Origin: Yamadazyma tenuis
Taxonomy: Eukaryota > Ascomycota > Pichiomycetes > Serinales > Debaryomycetaceae
Direction: 5' to 3'
Length of the DNA: 64,000 nt
NCBI RefSeq assembly: GCF_029203305.1
Contig: NC_089463.1
Coordinates: 947,001-1,011,000, forward strand
The notes below the pieces were generated by a model. It saw only the letters and a program-made list of their open reading frames with translations. It had not been told where the DNA came from and made no database searches. A program made the translations under genes and the position numbers. This document shows, piece by piece, positions 56,066-64,000 of this stretch. The stretch's first letter is position 1; each line of letters opens with the position of its first letter.

Positions 56066-57259
56066 TTAAGTGATGGTAATTCCGAGATCAGAACTAGTTA
56101 AAGCCCCAATGATGGCGTCGTTCAACAAGTTGGAGGAATTCAACGCAGTTGTCAAGTCAGCTATACTAATCACACCATCTTGCACGATTTTGATAATCAA
56201 ATCTCTCACAAATGGGTAGTTAGCACTGTCTTCAATAAGACCAACCACCACCTGCATTGCCAAGCCGGATTTCTCTAAAGATTCCACGAGGTTGTCGAGA
56301 ATCGAATTGTCTCTCTTAGCCAATTTTTTTACCATTTTCTTAAGGACATCAGCAGTTTCATCATCAAAGTCACGTTTGTCAAACCAACCAGAAACAGTAT
56401 TGAAGAGACTTGACAACCATCCGCTGGTGCTGGAAGAGGATGTCGAAGTGGAAGTAGACGTAGCAGTAGAAGTAGCTTTGGTGGTGGTAGCAGCCTTGGT
56501 GCCGGTGGCAGTGGTGCCGGTGGCAGTAGTGCCCGTTGCAGCCTTTGTGCCAGTAGTGGTGGTGGTTGCAGCCTTGGTGCCGGTGGCAGTAGTTCCAGTA
56601 CTAGTGGCAACAGTAACACCGGATGCAGCAGCAGTGGCGGCCGAGTTAAGGGTCACCTCGGTTCCCGAGTCCGAATCAGCCAAAGAACCCAATCCCACCA
56701 AATTGAAAATAGGATCCAAGTATGAAATAATACCGGTTCCCAGGCCAATATCCAAGTCATCGGCGACGGTACTCAAAATACTGCTCAATCCGTCGGCAGC
56801 GTATTCAGCGTAGGTCAGGGCAATGGTGGAAATTTCCGAAACCAAACCAACTGTGTCCAAACTGCTCAGCGTAGGGGTGGCTGAAGAAGTACCGTCTTTT
56901 AACCCGTCAATAATAGTGTAAAGACCGGGGAAAAATGAAGAGTCTTGAAGGGCTCTAAGGAAAATGTCCACAGCCAAACCAGACTTGTCGACAGCCACCA
57001 AAAGGTTGGTCAAGTCTTGAGTCTTAAGGAAAGCTACAATGGCCTTCACTAAAATTGGCTCGGTGATTTTGTTTCCATCCAAAAGCTTGATAAGCTTAGG
57101 GGCAACACCTGTCTTTTCAATGGCTGTGAAAAATTCGGTCAAAATAGTGTATTCTCTTTTCGAGAGACCAACTTCTGTTGAGGTTGAGGTGCCCAAAGGT
57201 TGTGAGTTTGTGAAAGATGTCAATGCCAATAAGGGCACGCAGAAAGTAGATAATTTCAT
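56066..57259 (-). CDS. Secreted repeat protein with Kex2-type sites (Op4-like)
   Basis: A 397-residue predicted secreted protein. A signal peptide covers residues 1-19 (MKLSTFCVPLLALTSFTNS). Lys-Arg pairs at 34-35, 295-296 and 315-316 look like Kex2 cleavage sites. A module following the pattern E/D-K-S/T-G-L/V-A then about ten residues then D-S and a Pro-containing helix occurs at about 36-80, 85-123 and 317-362. Between them lies a Thr/Ala/Ser-rich tract (219-275) likely to be O-mannosylated. No GPI tail is evident. The pattern resembles the Op4-like secreted or cell-wall protein family of Candida relatives; the function is unknown to me. Convergent with MEP2. Confidence 0.75.
   Translation of the reverse strand: MKLSTFCVPLLALTSFTNSQPLGTSTSTEVGLSKREYTILTEFFTAIEKTGVAPKLIKLLDGNKITEPILVKAIVAFLKTQDLTNLLVAVDKSGLAVDIFLRALQDSSFFPGLYTIIDGLKDGTSSATPTLSSLDTVGLVSEISTIALTYAEYAADGLSSILSTVADDLDIGLGTGIISYLDPIFNLVGLGSLADSDSGTEVTLNSAATAAASGVTVATSTGTTATGTKAATTTTTGTKAATGTTATGTTATGTKAATTTKATSTATSTSTSTSSSSTSGWLSSLFNTVSGWFDKRDFDDETADVLKKMVKKLAKRDNSILDNLVESLEKSGLAMQVVVGLIEDSANYPFVRDLIIKIVQDGVISIADLTTALNSSNLLNDAIIGALTSSDLGITIT
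56435..56605 (-). repeat. Degenerate minisatellite encoding Thr/Ala tract
   Basis: Repeated ACTGCCACCGGCACC-type units coding for ATGT/TKAAT peptides within the secreted protein gene. Codon drift between copies shows age; length probably varies between strains. Confidence 0.65.
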
Positions 57260-58609
57260 AGTAGTTGGAGTAAGTTGTAAAAGCTTTCAAAGAATGACTT
57301 CTAGGGTACGCTATTTATATTCCCTCCAGTATTCACAGGCCTTGACACATGATGAAGCCACTGCAGGTAATTTGAAGCAAATTCCCCTATTGGGTAAAGT
57401 CAGCTATAGCTCGAGATTTCGCAATCTCCAAATTACCAAATCGGGCAGCTTATTGGGGTTTGTAAGCTATTGTGCACGAAAGCCCCTACCTTTGATCAAG
57501 ATTGTGGTAGCTTATTCACAATCGGTGTAGACAAATCTCACGTCGTATATCCATACCCAGTGTGTCCTTGCCTTGTGTATGTTTCAAACAGGTATGTGCA
57601 AGTCCCTTAACTATGGTGATAGTCCCCAAAGTGGAGACGAGCGAGTGCAAAAAAATAATGAGTCTCCAACTTTTCTTCTTTTTCGGGGTAGTATATTTTA
57701 TAGTACATAGTTTATATGTTGTGGTGGAGAGAGGATTTGCAGTGGCTCTTGTAATTTTAAGAGTATGAAATGCGGGCTTAGGCTTCGGTTGCGTTAAACA
57801 TGAGAGGTAAACTTGGAAATAGAAGTTGGCTTAGAGACTGGAAGTTACCTTGGAGACTTCAACGTTGGTTCGAAAGACCAGAGATGATACTTCTATGACC
57901 ATCAAATAAGTGTGTTTTCCACAGTTCTTGGCTTTGGGACAAGGTTGTTAAATAGTGCACGCAAACCTTATTGTTGGTCTGTTCCGTACAATATTTTTTT
58001 TGCAAATTTCACGATCTGTAAAAAAAGCACAAATTGCATATGTTCATTATTTCTTCTATTTTCTGGATCGATCCTTTCAGGCGCCTAAAGACCATTTAAC
58101 CTTAATTACTCCTCAAAAAAAAAAAGAGTTTCAGCCAACTCGTTGTGCTGAAACTCTCGAGGATATCATTGGCATCCCAGTTACAGATCCATGACGCTCT
58201 CGATGGTTTTCGAAATGTTATAAACATGATATGGTATCCTGACGATGCTGATAATCTCTCAATTGTCAAACATCATTCTGAAGACTAGTACATCGTCAAA
58301 TTCAATCAAGAGCAAGAAGAGTATGTTTCAGTCAACTTTTTATTTGAATGGACGTTCTAATGTGATCAAATAATACATCAGCTGACATCCAAGTTCACAA
58401 ACAGGATGCTGAAACATCTACAATTCGTAGAGACAAATGGGTGATTAGTGAATAAGTATTGCAATCCTGAGTTCTCCTAGTCAATGGTTCGTATACACGT
58501 AACGTTATTTTGTTCATTATGATAAAGGAAATCAGACTCTTTGGCGAGTGTAGAAACCAGCTAACATTTATTACGCCTAGTAAAGAATAGGAATTGTACA
58601 CAGATAGAA
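57260..58609. other. 1.35 kb intergenic region between the secreted-protein gene and AGP2
   Basis: Promoter of the secreted-protein gene and 3' flank of AGP2. The proximal part has a TATTTATAT box near 57312. No gene recognised; short open frames have no recognisable features. A strong inverted repeat lies at 58125-58157 (separate entry). Confidence 0.5.
58125..58157. repeat. Near-perfect palindromic hairpin
   Basis: AGAGTTTCAGC (58125-58135) pairs exactly with GCTGAAACTCT (58147-58157). Inside, CAAC and GTTG also pair with a 2-base loop and one bulged T, giving a 15-bp stem. Preceded by an A run at 58115-58125. Confidence 0.7.
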
Positions 58610-60307
58610 TTAAAGTATCCAATGAAGAGCTTTTTTGAAAATGCTCTCCTTGTAATCTTGGCTCTCGACGTTCATCTTGGCATAGTATTCATATTCGTGC
58701 TCTTCGATTTCTTCCAAGCCCGTGACCAAGTCAGCATCAATAGGGTGAATATACTTGGTTCTCTTAAGCAACTTCCAGAATATTACCAACACAATATTAA
58801 CAAACACCATGATATAGTTGAAAATAAACGAAGGAGTGTCCCACAGATCCGGTAAAAATACTGGGTATCCCAAAATACCCACCATTATGATCAAGAAGAA
58901 CAAACTAAAGTAAATCGAGTAAGGCTGGAACCACGACTTGTATCCAAACAGGTTTCTGTCGATACCCTGAGCACTGCATGCTCTGTAGAATGCAATATAA
59001 GTCACAGCCATGTATACATAGTTCAACACCTGGGACCCAGTACAAATACTCACAAGGTAGTTCAACACAGTGGCAGAACTGTCACCCAATTGTAACAAAG
59101 ACAACATGGCGAAACAGATGGACATGGCCACACAGAGGAAAGGCACTCCAGATGGTGTACAAAGTGCGAAGAATTTGGGTGCAAATCCCTGCTTGGCCAA
59201 CCCGTACAACACTCTAGATGAGCAGTAAACGTAAGAATTACCAGCGGAGAATGCCGACGTGATAATAATAGCGTTCACAAGGTGCGGTAACCCGCTTATT
59301 CCCAAGTTATTCATGGCCACGACGTATGGAGAAGCTGCAGCATTTGAAGATGCTGAGTGTAACTTGATGAAGTTCTCATCATTATAAGCAACCAAAATAC
59401 CCACCGAAAGAGCACCACCAATATAAAATAACACCAATCGGTACAACACAGTGTTGAAGGCCACTGGCATGGTCTTTCTAGGGTTGATTGCCTCGGAGGC
59501 CACCATCGACATATACTCAGGTCCCACAATCGTGAAGGCCGATTGAATCATAGCATTTATCAACCCCTGGAACCGGCCGCTGGCACCAGTGCTGAGGTAC
59601 TCTGCCAACGGACCACCTGCTGCGTGCCAGTTTCTAAACCCAAACGCATCGTGGTGGGGATTTCCCCCACACATGGTGACAAGGGTGAAGAAAAGTAAGC
59701 CGATCAACAAAACCAACTTTCCTATCGACAACCAGAACTCGCTTTCTCCGTAGATTCTGACGGCAAACACGTTAACGACCACATACAACGCGATCTGGAT
59801 ACATAACGGAATGGCAGCTGAGTAGTCATCTCTCCAGTAGTGAATCATTCCGTTTACCGCAACAATCTCAAACGGAATGTACAAAGACTCCATGAGGTAA
59901 AAGTTCCAGCCCGCTGCAAACTCCAACGCTTCGTCAACAGTCCGACCCGACATAGTGATAAATGGTGAGGCTACTGGTAAATAGCACACCATTTCCCCTA
60001 CGGCCGTGGTTAAACATAAAATTACAAGCGTCCAAAAACAGTACGCAAGCAACAAACCCAACGGGCCTCCTTCAATCAACGCACCACCAATACTGATGAA
60101 AATGGCGGTACCTATAGCTCCCCCGATAGCGATCAACTGGACATGTCTGCTTTCAAGTCGCCTGTGAATCTTATCTTCAGGGTTGATATAAAAAGGACCA
60201 AATTTGATTCCTTTTCTAGCAGACTGCACATCTAACGTGGACTCTTCAAGGTTGAAATCCCCTGACTCTGTTGTCTTCTCTTTATTGTGCTTTTCAATAT
60301 CAGTCAT
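58610..60307 (-). CDS. AGP2: Agp2-like plasma-membrane amino acid/carnitine permease
   Basis: AAT-family (LeuT-fold) transporter. Agp2 in yeast imports carnitine and controls polyamine and other uptake systems. From the ATG at 60307 it is 565 residues with 12 membrane segments. The start of TM1 carries RRLESRHVQLIAIGGAIGTA, the family signature, with the GGAIGTAIF substrate loop. Other hallmarks are VASPFITMSGRTVDEALEFAAGWN, SEAINPRKTMPVAFNTVLYR and SSRVLYGLAKQGFAPKFF. The wording FEIVAVNGMIHYW and the low similarity to Gap1-type helices at TM6 favour Agp2 over general permeases. The N-terminal 60 residues are hydrophilic and cytosolic; the C-terminus is acidic then basic. The frame opens at a TTG six codons earlier. 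Confidence 0.85.
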   Translation of the reverse strand: MTDIEKHNKEKTTESGDFNLEESTLDVQSARKGIKFGPFYINPEDKIHRRLESRHVQLIAIGGAIGTAIFISIGGALIEGGPLGLLLAYCFWTLVILCLTTAVGEMVCYLPVASPFITMSGRTVDEALEFAAGWNFYLMESLYIPFEIVAVNGMIHYWRDDYSAAIPLCIQIALYVVVNVFAVRIYGESEFWLSIGKLVLLIGLLFFTLVTMCGGNPHHDAFGFRNWHAAGGPLAEYLSTGASGRFQGLINAMIQSAFTIVGPEYMSMVASEAINPRKTMPVAFNTVLYRLVLFYIGGALSVGILVAYNDENFIKLHSASSNAAASPYVVAMNNLGISGLPHLVNAIIITSAFSAGNSYVYCSSRVLYGLAKQGFAPKFFALCTPSGVPFLCVAMSICFAMLSLLQLGDSSATVLNYLVSICTGSQVLNYVYMAVTYIAFYRACSAQGIDRNLFGYKSWFQPYSIYFSLFFLIIMVGILGYPVFLPDLWDTPSFIFNYIMVFVNIVLVIFWKLLKRTKYIHPIDADLVTGLEEIEEHEYEYYAKMNVESQDYKESIFKKALHWIL

Positions 60308-61631
60308 TTCTTTGAAGATGCCCAAACCCGGATTTGTGCCAGTTATATAAGATATTTGCTTTTTTCACCAACCTTGATAAGGGCCTCTGACTATGTGCCT
60401 ATTGTTGGAAATAGCAGCGGCCGGAATGTATGTAGTGCGAAGAGGTGAGATTTCCGCAGAGTTTTCGGAATTATAAGGACAATTCGGAAAGAGAAGGCAG
60501 CGCTTCGGCGATACCTAAACCAGTTAAAGATAAGACTCTGATGATGACTAGGGAATTTTTAATACCCCTAAACCACCAGCAAATACTCCTATGTTGGTAT
60601 TGGTAAACCTTGGCTGGAGTTTGTAATTGGAGTGTGTACAGGACGAGATGCCTTGGGCGTGTGCAGACGTTTTCAGGTGGAACTTATTTCTCAAACGAGT
60701 AGTCGAAGGAGGACAAAGGGTCGGGCACACACGCTTCTGTGCATCTTGTGTACAAGTAGCAGTTTGTTCAAGGGCTTAGATTACGCTAGGACTGTTTTTC
60801 CTGAAGGGGTTTTGAGATCAATAAAGAGGATCGAGTTTAATGCACAAAGCGTATCTATGGCCGTAACGGATGTGATAAGACCATGTGTGATAAGGTATCT
60901 GAGCATGGTGCAGGAGCACTGATCGCTGACGATAGGAGGAGTCAAACCTGGGGCCCCGGTGGGGACACAAAAGTGGGGATTTACGTGTAGGTGAGGTGGA
61001 GATCTTGGCTGTGTTGGGGGAAAGTTTGCAGAGGTATTTTTGTGAAGTGTTGTTGGACCTTCGTCTAGACGGTTGTGAGTTGATTAATTTATGCTACCAT
61101 TGCAAATGAGGCTTTTATGATTTACATTGTGTTAGAGATTGACGCGGCTGTTACCGGACCATTTTCTATAGATCTGATCCTTAAAAGGGCTCATACAGAT
61201 GTTCATATAGACATTCCAGGGGTTATTCCATCCAATTCAGGATATTCTTTAAACAACTTGTAGTTTATGGGATGTAATGACTGCCAAAAGTTGAAGCATC
61301 TAACAAGCTTCTGTGTTTTACCTTGTTTGGTGCGTCCATTGCAGCCCGAAATTTCCCAACTGTCGATAATGGGAACCCTCAAAAACTGTAGCCGATGTGT
61401 AGGGGATTTTTGATCCAGATGCTATGATCTTTACACCGCTTTCGTTGTCCTATTTACCAAATTTTGTCGAGCAGCCAAGTCGACTCCGAATGATACCCAT
61501 AAATTCCTCTACTATATTTACAACACTATCTAACCTGGCCTATCCCGGTAAACAGTCAAGTAGAGGGTGGTGCTGGTGGCCTTAACAATTACAGTACAAG
61601 CATTTATACCTTTGTATTATACATAATGAAT
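60308..61631. promoter_or_regulatory. AGP2 upstream region with GATA sites
   Basis: 1.3 kb with four GATAAG sites at 60376-60381, 60529-60534, 60874-60879 and 60889-60894 (the last two 15 bases apart), suggesting control by nitrogen GATA factors. The open frame 60632-60922 has no recognisable features. The rest is the 3' flank of IAH1; no RNA gene seen. Confidence 0.5.
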
Positions 61632-62399
61632 TCACTGTAACCTAACATTCGCAAAAAGACTCTCGCTTAAGTTCTCCATATCCACGTCTGTGAAGTTTGG
61701 AAACTTCATTTCTAACTTGTCAGCTGCAAAATCAGGATACCATTTGTCAATTACCCGACATACCTCGTCAAACAACAACTGATATCCGCTGGGCGAAAAG
61801 TGGATCCCATCGAATAAAAATTCCAATAAATTCGGATACTGTTCATCCAACAACTCTAGTTCAGTGTATCCGCTTGCGGCTTGGAATACTTTCCAGGTAT
61901 CGATAAACGGAACATTTAAATCTTTACACAATTTAGTCAAATGGTCATTGGTTTTCCTGTAGATGGAATTGGAGGTGACTGGTCCTACGCCCTGGTCTTT
62001 GTTCTGGTTCAAGAACGTGGGAGTGTCATGCAATGCTGGGCCAATGATGATAACGTTTTCAACACCCTTTTCTCTTGCAAATTCCACCATGTATTTGGTA
62101 TTTTCGATGTACCGGCCTAATGGTACACCTTGGAAGGTGTTAAGTCCATCGTTTGTGCCAAAGAAGATGGTCATCAATTTTACCTGGCTTTTTCCACTCA
62201 TCTCTGCTTCTAAAATATGGGGTAACATGAGTCTGGCCTCTTCCGAATTATACCCACTGAATCCTCTATTTATAACATCTAGTTTTCTAACATAAAGAGA
62301 TTGCAAGCCGGCACCGAGACCAAATCCGCGGATTTGATCAAAGCTGTGTTGGGTGATTGAATCCCCGAATAATATAAATTTATCCCAGTATACTGCCAT
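61632..62399 (-). CDS. IAH1: Isoamyl acetate-hydrolysing esterase Iah1 (SGNH hydrolase)
   Basis: SGNH/GDSL esterase that hydrolyses acetate esters such as isoamyl acetate. All four blocks are present: FGDSITQ with the nucleophile Ser14, Gly46 in NRGFSGY, Asn83 in FFGTNDG and the Asp197-x-x-His200 pair in LFDGIHFSPSGY. The NRGFSGYNSEEA wording is typical of the Iah1 branch. At 255 residues it is close to S. cerevisiae Iah1 (238). No signal peptide, so probably cytosolic. A CACGTG box (62483-62488) and TATA-like sequence lie about 85 bases upstream of the ATG. Confidence 0.93.
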   Translation of the reverse strand: MAVYWDKFILFGDSITQHSFDQIRGFGLGAGLQSLYVRKLDVINRGFSGYNSEEARLMLPHILEAEMSGKSQVKLMTIFFGTNDGLNTFQGVPLGRYIENTKYMVEFAREKGVENVIIIGPALHDTPTFLNQNKDQGVGPVTSNSIYRKTNDHLTKLCKDLNVPFIDTWKVFQAASGYTELELLDEQYPNLLEFLFDGIHFSPSGYQLLFDEVCRVIDKWYPDFAADKLEMKFPNFTDVDMENLSESLFANVRLQ

Positions 62400-62785
62400 T
62401 GAATATTATTTTTGCGAAAAAGAAGTTGGTTTACGCGAGAATTGTCAAAGGTTTGAAAGGGTTGACATTCGAGTTTTATATACACGTGTTTCTCATGTGT
62501 GCTCTGTAAACATAGTTTACAGGCGTGTACGCCGTTGTCATAACGGTCTTCAATTCTGGTTGTTCCCAGTTTAATGCCTTTTCTTATCTGTATTTGAAAT
62601 GTGCAAAAACTGTGGCTGCAATTGGGTGAGGACCTAACTTTCCTATCTGAGAACCATTTGCGGAAGCTCCGACTTACTTTTCCGAATGGCTCATTAGGTA
62701 TATGGGCAGATGTGCCCGTATAGAATACATGTTTCCTACAAGTTCATTAAGCGTTATGTTTATTTAAAAACGTCATATCAGCTAA
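62400..62785. other. Intergenic region IAH1-MFS transporter
   Basis: 386 bases. Contains the palindromic ACACGTGT (62482-62489) and a TATATA element before IAH1; the remainder is the 3' flank of the transporter. Nothing else recognised. Confidence 0.5.
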
Positions 62786-64000
62786 CTATACAGCTCCAAC
62801 TCTCTTCTTTTTAGTAATGTGCTCCTTCCACCCCAACAACAAAGCCGCAGCTGCGTAAGTCACTGCAAAAAATGCTGATAAGTAGTGACCGGTCCTCACA
62901 TTAGGCTGATCTTGGGTCTTAAACCAAATAGGGTTGATAATACAATTGGCCGTGAGTCCGTAGATGTTGATACCACTGGTTGCAATAGCACGAATTCTGA
63001 TATTATCCTGGAAGTATTCTTGAGCATGGGCCCAATAAAGACCCGCAGTACCTAAAGCCCAACACGTATTGAGGTAAAGGAAAAATCTGAATCCTTGGTG
63101 GTCTGGGTAAAGCGGTGTGGCTGCAAGAAGAATCATCACCACAAACGAAACGACCCCAGCCAATACAATAGGAGGCCATCTTCGACCCTTAAGCATAGTA
63201 TCAGACCACCAACCTGTTCCCACTGCAACAAAATATTGGACGGCGTAAAGAATAGAGTTGAAATTGTTGACTTGTGGAATGGAATAAGACCCCGGGTGCT
63301 TGATGTTATACCCTTTCAACCAGAAAATGAATGAGGGCATAGACAACGAAACGACATCCTGCGAAAATGCATATGACCAGAATGCCCATATTTCCCAAGT
63401 GGTGAACACTGCCTTAAAATCACTTAATTTGAACTGGAAGTTTTGGTACTTTGTCTCCGGCTTTCTATCTTTCAAATACTGGATATCTCTTTCGCTAAAA
63501 ATCCAACTTGGCTTGAGTCTGGCCAAGATATCTGGGAAAAAAACCACTTGAGGTAATAAGACCCCAAAAGAGATGATTCCGTCAATGACAAACACCCAAC
63601 GCCATCCACTACGTCCTAAGACACCGTTCAAATGACTGTATGCACCACTTTGGATGTAACTGGCAAACATACTTCCAAGGGCAGTAGAACTTTGCAATAA
63701 CACATTTCTTCTGGCAAGCTCTTCAGAAGTGTAGTAAGTTCCCAACATAAATGATAAGGCTGGATAATGTGCACATTCAAAGATACCCAACAAACATCTC
63801 AACACAATCATCTGAAGAGGTGTTTTGATGGCAGAAAAGCAGAGAGTGATAACAATCCACGCCGTTTCAACCACGATAATTAACCATCTCGTACTGAATC
63901 TGGCCATTAAGAATCCATATGGGTAGCCACAGATAATAGACGACACGTTATAAGCTGTGTTCGCATAGTTTAACTCGTTTCCTTTAATATTAAGTTCAGT
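62786..64000 (-). CDS. MFS transporter, Dal5/Fen2/Seo1 anion:cation symporter family (5' end outside window)
   Basis: C-terminal ~400 residues of a major facilitator of the ACS (Dal5) family, which imports carboxylates and vitamins such as allantoate, pantothenate, biotin or nicotinate. The frame runs off the right edge without a start; the visible beginning TELNIKGNELNYANTAYNVS is the loop before TM2 that usually lies near residue 80-100. Family features: YPYGFLMARFSTRWLIIVVE, RCLLGIFECAHYPALSFMLGTYY, the GWRWVFVIDG segment ending TM6, and WALGTAGLYWAHAQEYFQDNIRIRAIATSG in the second half. The C-terminus is short and basic. The substrate cannot be inferred from what is visible. Confidence 0.85.
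   Translation of the reverse strand, partial: TELNIKGNELNYANTAYNVSSIICGYPYGFLMARFSTRWLIIVVETAWIVITLCFSAIKTPLQMIVLRCLLGIFECAHYPALSFMLGTYYTSEELARRNVLLQSSTALGSMFASYIQSGAYSHLNGVLGRSGWRWVFVIDGIISFGVLLPQVVFFPDILARLKPSWIFSERDIQYLKDRKPETKYQNFQFKLSDFKAVFTTWEIWAFWSYAFSQDVVSLSMPSFIFWLKGYNIKHPGSYSIPQVNNFNSILYAVQYFVAVGTGWWSDTMLKGRRWPPIVLAGVVSFVVMILLAATPLYPDHQGFRFFLYLNTCWALGTAGLYWAHAQEYFQDNIRIRAIATSGINIYGLTANCIINPIWFKTQDQPNVRTGHYLSAFFAVTYAAAALLLGWKEHITKKKRVGAV

Noticed and set aside
57866..57880. GGTTCGAAAGACC resembling a tRNA B box
   Set aside because: Diverges from GGTTCGANTCC after the first seven bases and no matching A box or cloverleaf arms were found.

Overview
The window is nuclear DNA from a budding yeast, most likely of the CUG-Ser clade (Debaryomycetaceae-like; species not identifiable from sequence alone). 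The evidence is intron-poor, densely packed eukaryotic genes; the rare introns carry GTATGT donors and TACTAAC/TACTAAT branch points. A nuclear gene for a respiratory complex I subunit is present, which Saccharomyces lacks, as are CTG-clade style genes such as an Sfu1-type iron GATA factor and an Agp2-like permease. CTG codons fall where relatives carry serine (Mep2 residue 228, probably Rho1 residue 123), so CTG in these proteins should probably be read as Ser. No tRNA, rRNA, transposon or CRISPR array was found.

Layout. 0-4 kb: UPF3, an unrecognised probably mitochondrial protein, SEN54, and SGF11 with an intron. 4-12 kb: peroxisomal-type acyl-CoA synthetase FAA2, a PQ-loop vacuolar amino acid transporter, a 1140-residue zinc-cluster transcription factor, and TRM10. 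12-21 kb: RHO1 behind a 1.3 kb leader, complex I NDUFS6/NUMM, an LrgA-LrgB fusion membrane protein, RNH202, a mitochondrial stomatin, RRP45, and a SUR1/CSH1 mannosyltransferase. 21-33 kb: a GNPAT/PlsB-type acyltransferase, a degenerate Cwc27-like cyclophilin, APL4, YOP1 with an intron, LYS5, ULP2, and an unknown membrane protein. 33-46 kb: SFU1, a 1.9 kb intergenic region, SWE1, COX5, HPM1, and the bifunctional PFK26. 46-64 kb: VAC7, a P450, SYP1, MEP2, a secreted repeat protein, AGP2, IAH1, and an MFS transporter of the Dal5/Fen2 family cut by the right edge.

Genes are mostly independent units, often convergent with short 3' gaps or divergent from shared promoters (SEN54/SGF11, SLP2/RRP45, CWC27/APL4, YOP1/LYS5, SYP1/MEP2). 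Regulatory motifs fit gene function: MCB boxes before RNH202 and SWE1, an RRPE before RRP45, CCAAT boxes before COX5 and NUMM, GATA sites before MEP2 and AGP2, and an Sfu1-type ATCTGATAA site in the SFU1 upstream region.

I see no clearly unprecedented multi-gene system. The items most worth a second look are the LrgAB fusion, the GNPAT-type acyltransferase, the catalytically dead cyclophilin, the secreted protein with repeated Kex2-flanked modules, the long overlapping uORF of PFK26, and two perfect-stem intergenic hairpins. Several coding starts were moved from upstream non-ATG codons to the first in-frame ATG.
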